Origin: Mesaphorura yosii
Taxonomy: Eukaryota; Arthropoda; Collembola; Poduromorpha; Tullbergiidae
DNA: 64,000 nt
Assembly (NCBI GenBank): GCA_009869945.1
Contig: WIXG01000269.1
Location: 47,091 to 111,090, forward strand
Reading direction: 5' to 3'
Shown: one piece after another, positions 24,953-36,192 of the stretch
Layout: every line of letters begins with the position of its first letter
How positions within the stretch are numbered: position 1 is the stretch's first letter
Made by a program: the position numbers and the translations under genes
Notes under the pieces: generated by a model
The model's input: the letters and a program-made list of their open reading frames with translations, nothing else
Databases searched by the model: none
Told to the model about the DNA's origin: nothing

Positions 24953-27083
24953 TCCTCTAAAATTTGAGTCACATCAGAATACAAACGGGTTGAGGTTTTG
25001 CTGCCGCGTGTTTTCGTCAACCTCTACAGTCTACAGAGTGCCAGTGAGTAAACTAATACATATCATCTGCAACGGATCAACTGAACGGCTTGATAACGAT
25101 AATAATAATTATCAAACTCTGTGAAACACAAATATGAGGTAAAAATTACGTACGTAGTCAATTAGAGCAAGTATGAAATTAAAATGGCGAGGGGCATTAA
25201 TAGTAGTCAACATGATACTTATAAACTATTTAGATACCTGTTTGGTTTAATACAGGGAGATCTTTATTTTTATGTTCTGATATTCTAACGCGAGGACGAG
25301 TTTACTTCAATTCTATTTTACTTATTGTCAACGATTCATTTATATTTTGTAATAGAGACACTCTTCTTAAATTTAGATTGCCTAATTTTATACGTGTTGA
25401 CAGGTTTTGCTCAGAAAATTAGTTTCGTCTTTGACAGGCATGACAATTATTTCGTACGAATTATGTTGTATCATCTTTCAGGCTTCTTTGTTCTGGTTCC
25501 ATGTCTGCTTATTCGAGTAATGTTATTCTTACTGTCCATTGTCATAAATAAAAACTGCCGTCGTCCAAGTTCAAATTCTTTATTATACCTTTATTTTCTT
25601 ACTTGACAGTTTCTGCTTCCTATTACATAGATGCCTAATCTAAGCTTCTAGAACTGCCTTTCATACAGCGGGGTTTAGATGTATATTCATGGGGTGGTGT
25701 GTAATGAAAGGGAGGTTGTCGCTTCGACTTGTCAACTTTCTGACTTTCTATCAGCAGTTCAACACAACAGTAGATAAGCAGATTGCTGTAGATCACATGG
25801 TCAGAGGGCCCAAGAAATCGGACTCTCTGGCTTGCGTAGTGTTGAATGGAACGAGTGTCCAGCTTGAGCGCTTGCTATTGTGCAATAACCTCGACACCAG
25901 ACGTCTTTCGGCCAACGATCGCGTCCTAAGAAAGCAAACTAGAGTAGAAATGCGTGTCACATCATCTTTCGTGAGTGCGATCAAGGGGGCGAGTCTGTCG
26001 ACCTTTCTCCAAACACGGTCACAGTAATTGAATCGCTTAATACTCCCATGTTGATCCTCTTCGCCAAATTGAGATTTTCTGTTTCCTCAATGAATTATAA
26101 TTCTGAATTCTGGTCTGGACCAACAACAAGGCAAGCTAAGGAGAAAGTATACCCATTTTCTTGGGAGAAATCGACGGCCCTCTCTGTCGCCAGGCGGGAG
26201 AAATTAGTCGAGGCTCTAATCTTTATGGGAAAACTCGACGAAGGACACCATGCTAGATTCGAGATTGTATCAAGACGTTGGATGTGCCCGAGTGTCTTTA
26301 TTAGTAGCAGTATTATTACATATAAACGATATACTTAATCTTAATGGACTCTCTCTCATTTTCTCCGAGCCAACTTCTTTCTACTAAGCTCATTCGCAAT
26401 TCCATGCACAAAAGTACAAATGAAGCCAATGCATTCATCCAACCTACTTCTTCGAACGGTTTAATGACTAGAATCGGCCGGGTTGATGACACAAATGATT
26501 CGATACAATAATCGGCATCATAATGATTGAACATGATCCGCCGCCTTCCCAAACTCGCATTCATCATGACAAAAAGATAAACTTCGAGTTACGCTGCAAG
26601 TAATAAACCATTTGCCGTCTGATGATGAACTGAGCAGAGATGAGAAGAACTGCTACAGAGATGTGAAGAAGATGAGGATGCAGATGATACTTGAGAAAAA
26701 TATGTTGGCAAGCCTTTCCGATGGAATTGGAAAAGTTTAGCGAGTTTTCTCCTGGAGAAAGTTTGCTTGTTCTGCTTTCGCTCGACAACTTGAAAGATTC
26801 TCGCTTTAGCTGTGACTTTGACTGCAGCGGTCGCTCGGTGGTCTAACACCTACGACGGCTTGGACTTCGACCTGCCAGACGAGGTCTTTCCATTGGATTT
26901 TACAATGTAGCTTTTGTGGATTCAACGTGCCTCGTTTTCCATGTGCGTGGTACAATTCTCCTTCCACAATAAATGGTAGTGATGACTTATAAATGTACAA
27001 GAAAAGGAAATTACGTTTTTTCTTGCTTTAATATTGTGCCTAAGTAATGACATGAACCATGCATTTCTTGCAGCCTGTTACAT

Positions 27084-27120
27084 CTTACGTAATGTACAGG
27101 TATACATTACATTACGTAAG
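27084..27120. repeat. Perfect 13-bp inverted repeat
   Basis: CTTACGTAATGTA (27084-27096) and its exact reverse complement (27108-27120) flank an 11-bp spacer. Each arm contains the TTACGTAA palindrome, which resembles bZIP (PAR/C/EBP-type) sites. It may be a paired binding site, a hairpin, or the end of a small fold-back element. Confidence 0.7.
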
Positions 27121-30100
27121 GCAATTAAGACCAATCTTCAACCACAAATTCTGACATGTCATGACATGACATTGTTAAGCACCATGACCGATCAGGTCAT
27201 GGAGAAATACCCTGAACTAACTATGTAAATGAAGTCACGTAGTGCTCGGCTACTACAACTGGATGGCAACTCCTGCGTCATGCATCTGTATAAATACGAA
27301 GCACTCGCCAACCATCTTCAAGCAGTTGCAACTCAACTCTTCCTGAGAAGCCTCCGTGCTCCTCAGCATAACGACTACTCAATCAGACCTTTAACCAAAT
27401 TGTACCTTTCTATCAATAAACTCAGTATCTAATTGGCTCATTATCAGGTGCTTCATAACCCACGCAATCACTCCGTAATACCTACGTGCGTATGTAAAAT
27501 TTCGTGATTGGAATATGAAATGATTTAAATTGTGTAATTTACCGAAAGAATTGGCCCGGCCCTTGCAAACAAAAGTTTTGTCGACAACGACAGCGCACCA
27601 CGCAGCTGATGCCCAAACCCCATGTCAAGCTGGAAAAGAGGACACGGCAATCATAAACCGTTTAGTTTATCCATCACCGGATTTATTCTTATGTCCGTCA
27701 CTCGTGCTCGCGTTACAGGCCCGCGTCCTGCACGACGTAATTGCTAGTAGTAAAACGGAAAAGCAAAAAGAAACAAGCCCTGAGCAGAAATTACACAAGT
27801 CGAGTCAGAGTCCGGAGTCACAAGCATTTTGTAATTGGATCAGATAATTCCCATGTCGCCGCTGTGGCCCAGTCCGTACTGCTCGGATAACCTGTGACTT
27901 TATCGTCGGTTCGAGTGGCAGTCCTGGATAAATAGTGCTCGACTAGCCGACTGTTCTGCTTACGACACGCGGCAGTAGGCTTATAATCTCAACTGCATCA
28001 TTTCGCAATGGACACATTTAAACTTGACCTGGAAAGGAAACGAAAGAACAAGCACGCAACAAGCACAAGCATCGCCATCATATTGAGAAGAGTGTCTATT
28101 TCAAGTCTTATGAAATATTCCGTTTACATGCCCGTTTCGACCCGCACCGAGGATTAGGTTACAATGACCTTTCTTTTACTACTATTTCTTTAATCGAATC
28201 GATCAGGAAAATGATGTGACTGGAACCAATGTCCGCGCTGAAATTGGAAACCTACGATCTATTTTTGTACACAATCGTTGACGACAGGACAAAGTTCAAC
28301 AAGCCGAAGGGTCATTCTTCTAATTTGCTATTCTTCATCGCGCGAATGGCTACATAACCGGTATTTTCCGGCGCATGCAAAAAATGCGGAAAACTTTCAC
28401 GAAATAATTCGCACGAACTATTCAAAGTGAAATTGCAATTGCACTGGCAAGGCTTCATTCGCAGATCGGAGTCGGTTGCTCAGCTACGGCTCAGGGCGTC
28501 AGTCTTCCATTCCTCGATTCACTCTGACACGGCGTAGTTTGCTCACGCGTGTATTGCATGCGAAGGGTCCATCACCGTCTTAGTCTCAATATATTTGCAA
28601 GTGGGAAGATGATCGGATGCGGCGTGAGTGAATAATGTTATTAAATTGAATGCCCGCTCGCTCGCTCACCCTCCATCTTTTCTGAGGTTTCCTGGCGTCG
28701 GGGCCCACGACCAGCAAGTTCCCGTAGCGAATCACTCAAGCCTCCGTGCCTACGTCTGTTTGATTTCACTCCGCACATTCGTGCCGTGCCGCGGCCAATA
28801 ACATAAACTGTGCGTTCAGTGAAAAAACGACTATGACTGGCAAGTCGGTCGACTGCACGGCATAAACAAAACACGATATACATTAAACATTATGGACTTG
28901 AGAGGAGTAAACAGAAAATATTTCCGCATCTGAATGAATTGGAAACGCGTCTTGCATGAGCATGAACGTGCCACGCCGCCCGAGAAGAGGACACTTATCA
29001 TATTTTTCAAGAATGCTGTCTTTGACTGGAATCCACGACCGATGCGAATACGAATGCGGATGCTTTGTAAATGCTTTCACTTACGGGGCTTAAGTTACTC
29101 CGCACATGTCCGCGAAATGGGACAATGAAAACAACAAAATACAGAACAACTGCGACCCGGAACGATGGAGAAAAGACGAAGACCTTTTAGAGTAATCTCA
29201 TCATATTTTCTTTTCTCTTTCACTTTATTTTTATTCGCACGCAGTGCCGTGAATGCAAACGAAGAAGCGGAACGGCAAATGGTTGACAAATTCCTTAAGT
29301 GAAAGTGGTGACACTTGAGTCTCAATCTGAGCTGCGGTAATGCGATGCCATGCCATGCCACACCACGCCATGCATGCATCTTGGCGTCTTGTGTGGCGCC
29401 ATTTCCAGAAAGTCGTTCTCGTGTTTTCTCCTAGAATTCTGTACTTCAGTTCCTCGAAGGCTTAATTGAGTGGTTCGGTGGCACTTAATCCTCGGATCGC
29501 ATTCCTCTCGCTTGTATGCCCACGAATGAGAATGCCTGACTGAATGCTCCATTTCAGACTCACGCATCGCTAATCGGTTTAGTTTACTTAATTACTACAC
29601 GACGGATCATTTAGAGCGCACGCCCTTTTATCGAAGAGTTGCTATGATGCACAGCCCAAGTAGCAGCTTTGTTTGCGCGAAAAGTTTCGCAAATCTTTAG
29701 CCGAGTTGGCGAAATATCAACGGGCCTCACTGCAAATTCCTTTACGAATCTTTAGAATCCGAACGCTGGAATCTGAAAATTTCTTGACAAAATTCGAAAT
29801 GCTAAGGAGTAAACGATGCGGACACCGGTACTTGAGTTTCTGAACCTACTCGTATCTGTGGTTGAGGCACTTCACAACGCATCTCATTTCCATTCCAGTT
29901 CCTTTCGCTATACTGTCGCTTTGCACTGCTCCTGGAGACTTGAAGAGACCGGAGAAGAGGCACGGTGAAATGCTGTGGAGAAACCCAATTCAGAGAAGAG
30001 CAAAGCAGGTCGTTCTTCTGGTCCCTAAACCTCGGCGGATGGTTGCTCTGCGCTGTTCTCCTTCGCTCTCATCACCACTCCAGCACCAGCAGCATCATGA

Positions 30101-30572
30101 TCAATTGTAGTTTGTGAGCAGTCTCAGTTTTGCGACTGCAACTAGCAACAACCGAGCAGCAGGTCTCGCACCGACCGGAATAAATACTGGCACGAGTGGT
30201 GGAGGATTGCGCTCAGTTCACATAGTACATCATCGGCCACATCACTTGCCAAAAGATAAATTTGTGCTTGCTAACAGCCCAATATTTTATATTAATACAT
30301 ACGTGGAGAAGTTGTAAGCTGTTTAATTTAGTTTAGTGCTGGAGATTTTTCCTTGTATGCGCCGGAACAGAGTGAAAACTGGGTGAAGGTTTCAACAAGA
30401 CGCAAATATTTGCACTTAGATCTCATTCACCCATTCATTCACTCATCGAGTAAAAAGTCCGGAAGAAATTTGGCTGCTGCTGGATATTCAATCATAACTT
30501 GTGTACCGCGGACTTGACTTTCCTTCGCTGCGTTCTTTTATACACGAATTTGGAATTCCTGATTTTTCTCAG

Positions 30573-30765
30573 CGTACTCAAGTCCGAGGAATCAAGTGGT
30601 CGCAGAGTCGTCGAGAGTTGCAGTATAGAAAGAGACTCAGTCGAAGCTCGTACATGGACGTACATCATGCGACGACGCACTTCCAAGCCACAGCCACAGT
30701 TCGAAACAGTTTCGACCATAAGCAAAGAGGACTCGATAATAATTGTTATTGTTATTAGCAAATAG
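30573..30765 (+). other. Possible exon after a strong splice acceptor
   Basis: A strong acceptor (GATTTTTCTCAG ending at 30572) precedes 190 bases in which two plus-strand frames and one minus-strand frame stay open. The frame starting VLKSEESSGRRVV and ending at a TAG (30763-30765) contains RRRTSKPQPQFETVSTISKE, which has coding-like composition. I see no good donor, so it would be a terminal exon. No family is recognised. Confidence 0.2.
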
Positions 30766-30844
30766 CACTTATGAGTTGTTTCCGAGTAATGTCCTGCAAA
30801 TTTCTAGTGCTGAGCGCGTTTGCGGTGTTATTGTGCTATTAATT

Positions 30845-30863
30845 ATGATTACCATGTAATCAT
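30845..30863. repeat. Short perfect hairpin (8-bp stem, 3-nt loop)
   Basis: ATGATTAC and GTAATCAT flank the loop CAT. The stem also gives two GATTA/TAATC homeodomain-like cores in opposite orientation. It may be chance or a paired binding site. Confidence 0.6.
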
Positions 30864-32533
30864 GGTCGTGGTGCGAGCTGCTGCAGTGTCATTTCATGAT
30901 CCGGAGGACGTACTTGCCAATTCATCTGCATTTGCTCCCTTTACCGACTTCCTGCTGTTTTCACTAAACTGCTACTCCTGCTCCTGAGAGGCATAAAAGA
31001 GGGTAAGTGAAGAAAGTAATCGCTTTACTCGTGAATAAATCATCGCGATCGCAAAGGAGGCCTAGAAAATTACGTGGTGTGCGTAGAGAAATTGGAACTA
31101 AAAGAGGCACAAGACTTGCTTGAAATCAGTAAATTGAATTTTTAAATTCTCAGTAAATGTAAATGTAAGTGGCTGCTGAATTACGGCCTGCTTCCCAGCA
31201 TAACGTTTAGTTTAAGGCGTAGAGAAAATCTGTCGCTGACGCTGCGCTGGGATTAAGTTGGATCTTGTGTCCATGCACCGTGTCTTTCTTGCAACTCTCG
31301 TTTATCATGTTTACATTTTCTCAATCAACTTGTCTTTCTCTTGCTGCTCTCCTTCTCGCAGAGCCTTATGTAATTACAAAGTCGCGTCTCTTCCCTGCAA
31401 GGAGAAAACAGAGCAAGACAAATTTTTATTTATGGAAGAGAACGTTTTGTCGAGAGTCACAAAGATTGTAGACGGGCAAAGTTGTAAATTCTGGAAGACG
31501 ATCCATGCCGGAGAGTGAGAAACGTCAATGGGAGAAAATTTCCGTGGAACACTTCGCAAATAGACGTTCACAATATGCTAAGTGCAAAGTTAAAATCCAT
31601 GTACACGTCTCCGGCGTCTGCCAGCATCAGGGCACCACGCCACGTGCGCGTAATTTCATTAATTATTACTTTAGTTCATGCTTCGCCAGACTTTTGGTTT
31701 ATTTTCGACTCGCTTCGCTGACTCTAAACCGATTTGCTAATTTCAATTAAAACAGTTCGATTAATCGATTTCCTCACATAAAGGCGTGAAGCGCAGCCGA
31801 GTGCAGTGCTTTTGTTACATTACAGCATCACAGCATTGCGCTATAGATTCTGGAAGCTGGGTGCACTTCGGATAATACTAAACCAAAATTCAAGATTTGG
31901 TTCATTGGTCTTTTATTTTCTCCTCCCGTATTCGTCACATCGTATTAAAAAGGCGTCCTTCGCTTCCCTTGCTTGGCGTTCTAAGTGTAGCAGTCGTTCT
32001 TCGTCTTTTCACCTATTCAGTCTTGTCATGCTTACCTGCGAATGAAATGATGCGACGTGATGAGCACCGCGGGAGATTAGTGGCCTTTTATATTATTTAA
32101 ATGGCCGTCGCCGTCGTCGAGAGACTCGATTACGAACATGGTACAGCATGGCTTGAGCGTCACGGTAATTGGAGAAGAATCCGCAAACTGCAAATGGGAA
32201 TTACGAGTCTGTCTGCCTCTTACAGCTCATGCATATTACAAATCGCCTCCTGAACGGAACGATGGAAGGAGAGGAGAAAATCCCGAATCCGATCTTGCCT
32301 TTACCTTTTCTTTCTTTGTGTTGTCTGCTGCTGGAGTTCTTGGCTACTGCTCGGCCGATGTGGCGCCCATTGTCAGAATACGAACGAGGTTCGGAGTGCG
32401 GACGCAATCTATTATTTGCAACGTCATTATTAATATTGTATTTTATCCGAAAGTCATATTCGTAATCACGAATCCGTTTTATCTAATATTATCTTATTCG
32501 CAAATGGGATGGCAAACCACAGCCCATCGCAGG

Positions 32534-32590
32534 TAGGCCCGGTGGCACAGTAATTAATAGCATAATCGCTTGCATTCATCTCGCACCCCA
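32534..32590 (+). repeat. tRNA-like SINE head (degenerate)
   Basis: GCCCGGTGGCACAGTAATTA at about 32537-32556 resembles the acceptor arm plus A box of a tRNA-derived SINE. A weak B-box-like TCGCACCCC follows at about 32581-32589. The match is partial and no cloverleaf is evident. Confidence 0.3.
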
Positions 32591-33280
32591 TCAACCTCAT
32601 TCTCCTCATAGTATGTACTGTACTCTATTATTAAGTGAAAGGAGCCGTGAGCCTGAATAGTTACAACTTCGAGCTTCACATCTTCACATTCATATTTCAG
32701 CATCCGCCACAGCCTCTGTCGGTTCTCGAGTCTGAATTTGGCATTTACAACAGTTTAATTTACTCATTCAATATTCCATCACGATGTTTCGTATTTCGCA
32801 TCGTATGTTTGGATTCACATGAATGATTTCAATTCCCGTGCCTGCCTGTACGCTGCGTTTGTATTTCGCATTTTGCATTTCGCTAATTACTTTACATTGC
32901 GAACGCGAATGTTTGAATCGAAGCCACGATTCCGATTCGTGATGGCTCGTGCATTGCCAAATTGTGGCATGCGGGTCGTAAAATGCGAAAGTCGTGTCAG
33001 GACGATGTTGGAACTGATTTTATTGCGGCCGTGCACCACCGTTGGCAGTGAACACAAAAATTAAATGTGAGGCTATTAAAAGCTTCTGCTGCTGAGAACG
33101 CGAGCAAGGTAAACGTAAAGGAAGAGAAGATGGGAAAATAAGGAAGACGAAAATTGCTGACTCTTAAACTTTTCGCCTTTCACATTTCTCATGAAGAATG
33201 ACGACGATGAGACGACTGCCTGACTATTTTTATTTACGTATTTCCTTTCATTCCGACAGCACGGCTGCCGTGTCCGTATT

Positions 33281-33300
33281 TAGCGAGTAGCGAGTAGCGA
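33281..33300. repeat. Short tandem repeat, unit TAGCGAG, about three copies
   Basis: Three head-to-tail copies of a 7-bp unit, the last missing one base. No function is evident. Confidence 0.8.
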
Positions 33301-34123
33301 AATTCGCCATGATGTGGAACAAAGAACAGGAAACGAGATGAGTAAAGTATAAAGTGGAGTGTGCAAACACATAAGCAAGCAAACATGCTTATAGCACACG
33401 AAGTTGTATCTCTGGCTCTCACTGACTCAAGATCCAGGGAAGCTGGCACAGTGAAAGTCAGGTGAAAGCACGGAGTGGAAAAATCTCGGCTTAGCTTGAT
33501 TGAAATGAATGCAATGCAAACGTAAGTTGTTTTCGCTGGAACGAATTCAACAAAGCAAAAGCTGATTACGACAAGGAGTGCGACGAGACGTGAGCTGCTG
33601 TGCTGTGAAGATAGCGTGGAGAAAGTTATTAAATTCTGCATTTCAGCAGGTGCGAGAACTTGAGCAGATAAAAGAGATCTCTCCCGGAGAGAAAGCTGGC
33701 ATGGCTCCGTTTGACTGGCCTCTGGCATTTCGGTAAGAATCTCGTTCTGGTGTACATGACATTTGGCAAGCCGAATTGCAGGAGCTGAAAAACATCATTG
33801 TACACTGGAGCGTGATGCGTGAATGACCCGTAAATGTGAATGAGCAATTGTCTTATTAGCGCCACGGCTGACTTCTTGTTCCTGAACTGTTTGATGCTTA
33901 CTGTCTTATTCGGGCACAGACGCATAAAAACAAACATAACATTAGCATACAATAATAACGTGTAGCATTTATTCCCAGAAATAATTACTTTAAAAATGAA
34001 CCAGGAACATTTCTCTTCGAAGGGTTATTCTATGTCCATAATATACTTAAAACTTTTCGAATAATCACGGACTTAGTGACGGTAACTTAACCTAAAATAA
34101 GAAATATTTAAAATACAAATAGG

Positions 34124-35520
34124 TTACAGAGCGACTGCCTGTCTGCTTAGGAGAAAGGAGTTCAGCTCGCTTTTAAAAACATTATAGGATTTTAACTTTC
34201 TCATAGCTTCGGGTAAAGAGTTCCACAAATCAATGGAGCGAAAGTGAAAAGAGGAGCTCACGCAAGAATTGTTAGAGTTACAATTAACATGTAGAAGCTC
34301 TGACTGTCTTGTTACAAGAGGGGGTACATTTTCATTAAAGACATAATCCAAAAAATACTCAACATTTGAACCAGAACGTTCTGTAATCCGCCAGATGCTG
34401 AAGAAATAGCCAGCGCGGGTCATTTGTGATACTCTCAGCAATTCTATCGTGTTTGGATTTCCGAAAAATTAGCTGCGCTAGAGCGCGAATTACCTTTTCC
34501 ACCATTTTCAGCTTCTCCATCGTAGTGGCCCCCCAAACCGAGATGACATAATTAAGCAATGAAAGTACGACCTGACCAATAAGTACTAGTTCCTTCACAT
34601 CGAAATAGTCTCTAATACAATACAAGGCCCTGATTCTTAGAAAAGATACGCTTGTGATATTAGTAATATGATTCTTCCAGTTTAGTCCATTGTCAAATGT
34701 AACACCTAGCAATTTAAGATTACGTTCAGGGATAGTAAGAATGTCGCCAATACAAATTCGTATGGACATTGCACGATCACCTACGGGTGTATTTCCAATA
34801 ACAATCACGTTAGTCTTCCTGTTGAGGTTCATTCTATTTTCTTTGAACCACCATCAGTAAGGTCGTTGTTAATTTGTTGCTGCAACTCGTTCATTTTGTC
34901 AATCTTGCTAAGAAACAATACGGTGTGATCATCTGTGAAGAGAAACGGTATTCCGTGCTTTGGGACCTCTTGTAAGTCGTTGATGAATAGGATGAACAGC
35001 TCTGGTCCATGAGTTGACTTTGGACATCATTTAACATGATGAACTGCTCGATTCTGATTCGATTCTGCAAGAAGCTTCTTATCCAATAATCACATATCTT
35101 GTAAGATTTGAGTTTTTGCAGTAACAGTTCTCGGTGTGCACTTGGGAATAGAATGCACTAGCGAAGTCAAGTGATACCATGACGGCAAAACATCTCACGT
35201 CCAAGTGTTTTTTGATGGTATCTGTAATGGCAATAATTGAATATTAAGTGCGCCTTTCGAAATTAACATTGGTATTTTGCAAGAATATTCTTAGAGATCA
35301 CGCACTGTTGTAACTTATTGTGATAGATGATCTCTAGCAAAAGAGCCAGGTTTGGACACACGGATACCGGACGGAAATCTTGAACTGTTTTCGGGTTAGC
35401 TGTTTTTAGTATATTTTGGAAGTATTCCGGATGCGAATGACAGTTGGCAGAGTTTGAGAATCGTATCAACGAACTCTGGAACCAGCATTATTGTCGACAG
35501 CATCTTCATACTGACTCCGG
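34124..35520 (-). pseudogene. Retrotransposon reverse-transcriptase remnant
   Basis: RT sequence is spread over several frames. In order there is an early palm block with DFRPVSVCP (about 35340-35370), a region of about 200 bp too damaged to read, then GPELFILFINDLQEV and FTDD (about 34927-34990). Next come WFKENRMNLNRKT (about 34815-34855), LLGVTFDNGLNWKNHI (about 34670-34720), and the C-terminal LWNSLPEAMRKL. The usual PQGS before GPELF has become KSTH, with a stop shortly upstream. Stops and shifts exclude activity. Confidence 0.85.
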
Positions 35521-36192
35521 TCGAATCGTCTGTAGGATTTCTTTTGCGCTTCATTTGTCTCCAAGCCGATTTTAAATCCTCTGCTAATTCGTTTTGCTGA
35601 GCTTTGGTCAGATCTTTCGTCATTGATATGTGCTTGAATTTCTCAATTCCCTTCAATTTCTTACAATTTTTGAAAATTTCGAACTTGATTGCTGGGGTCA
35701 GCTTCCTCTGAAGTGGGCGAGGACGAGGACTTGCTTCTTTGAATAACCCGACTCTCTCACAGTGCTGCAGGATTGAGTCGTCAAAATTCGTATAAATGAT
35801 GTCGAGTAACTCGAACAAACCTTACTTTGATCCTCACACTCTGACAAACCGAAAATTGTTATGTTGCTTTTACTTAAAATTATATCGTTTTTCTCCATGA
35901 CAACCTCCTTAGCGGCGCTGGTGATAGGCGTTAGAGTTGAGTCGATGCTATCTTCAATTGCTGACACTCTTTCTTCCAGATTTTCGACTCTGACATCATT
36001 CTTGCCAACGCGTTCAAGGAGTTGATCTTGTGAGGCCTTGAGGTTGATTATGTCAACTTTGACGTCTCGAATTGCATCCAGAATTTGATTTGTAGTATCG
36101 CCCAGAGCCGCCTCTATAATTTCCTTAATTGAAGACGCAGTGAGTGCTTGGGACGAGGCATCTTTCGCAGTTGATTTGTTTACCGGCACCAT
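35520..36192 (-). pseudogene. Retrotransposon ORF1-like remnant
   Basis: This is the nucleic-acid-binding, coiled-coil partner of the RT in non-LTR elements. The N-terminal half (35820-36192) is Ala/Ser/Asp-rich and then heptad-like, with Leu, Val and Ile at regular spacing. The C-terminal half lies in another frame and includes LTKAQQNELAEDLKSAWRQM, typical of ORF1 proteins in insect and crustacean elements. The break near 35820 is a simple frameshift. Confidence 0.75.

Larger units (their letters stand above)
24953..34123. other. Gene desert, part 1: no gene identified
   Basis: SLC25A1 3' UTR occupies the first 600 bases (AATAAA at 25547-25552). After that I find only short chance-level frames on both strands. 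Listed separately are a perfect 13-bp inverted repeat at 27084-27120, an 8-bp hairpin at 30845-30863, a possible exon at 30573-30765, a tRNA-like head near 32534, and a short tandem repeat at 33281. The stretch 28440-28570 is locally GC- and CpG-rich and has an initiator-like TCAGTC near 28500; it could be a promoter, but nothing confirms that. Confidence 0.5.
34124..36192 (-). mobile_element. Degenerate non-LTR retrotransposon (CR1/Jockey-like), internally deleted
   Basis: On the minus strand an ORF1-like gene begins with ATG at 36190-36192. It has a coiled coil (LLERVGKNDVRVENLEERVS) and an RRM-like NITIFGLSE region. After a frameshift near 35820 it continues to its C-terminal part (LTPAIKFEIFKNCKKLKGIE). 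This passes in frame, near 35520, into reverse-transcriptase sequence (TGVSMKML, then after another shift TVQDFRPVSVCP). The RT active-site motif reads FTDD at about 34927-34938. The thumb region and a CR1/L2-type C-terminus (RSIDLWNSLPEAMRKL) end at a stop at 34124. At least three frameshifts break it. No endonuclease domain is present, and at 2.1 kb it is about half the usual length, so it is dead. Confidence 0.9.

Noticed and set aside
29342-29374. ATGCC/CACGCC-type short repeat
   Set aside because: Simple low-complexity sequence, too short and irregular to call an element.
33234-33728. 164-codon minus frame with hydrophobic stretches
   Set aside because: Hydrophobic, Cys/Phe-rich segments reflect T-rich minus-strand sequence. 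No recognisable membrane-protein family and no conserved motif.
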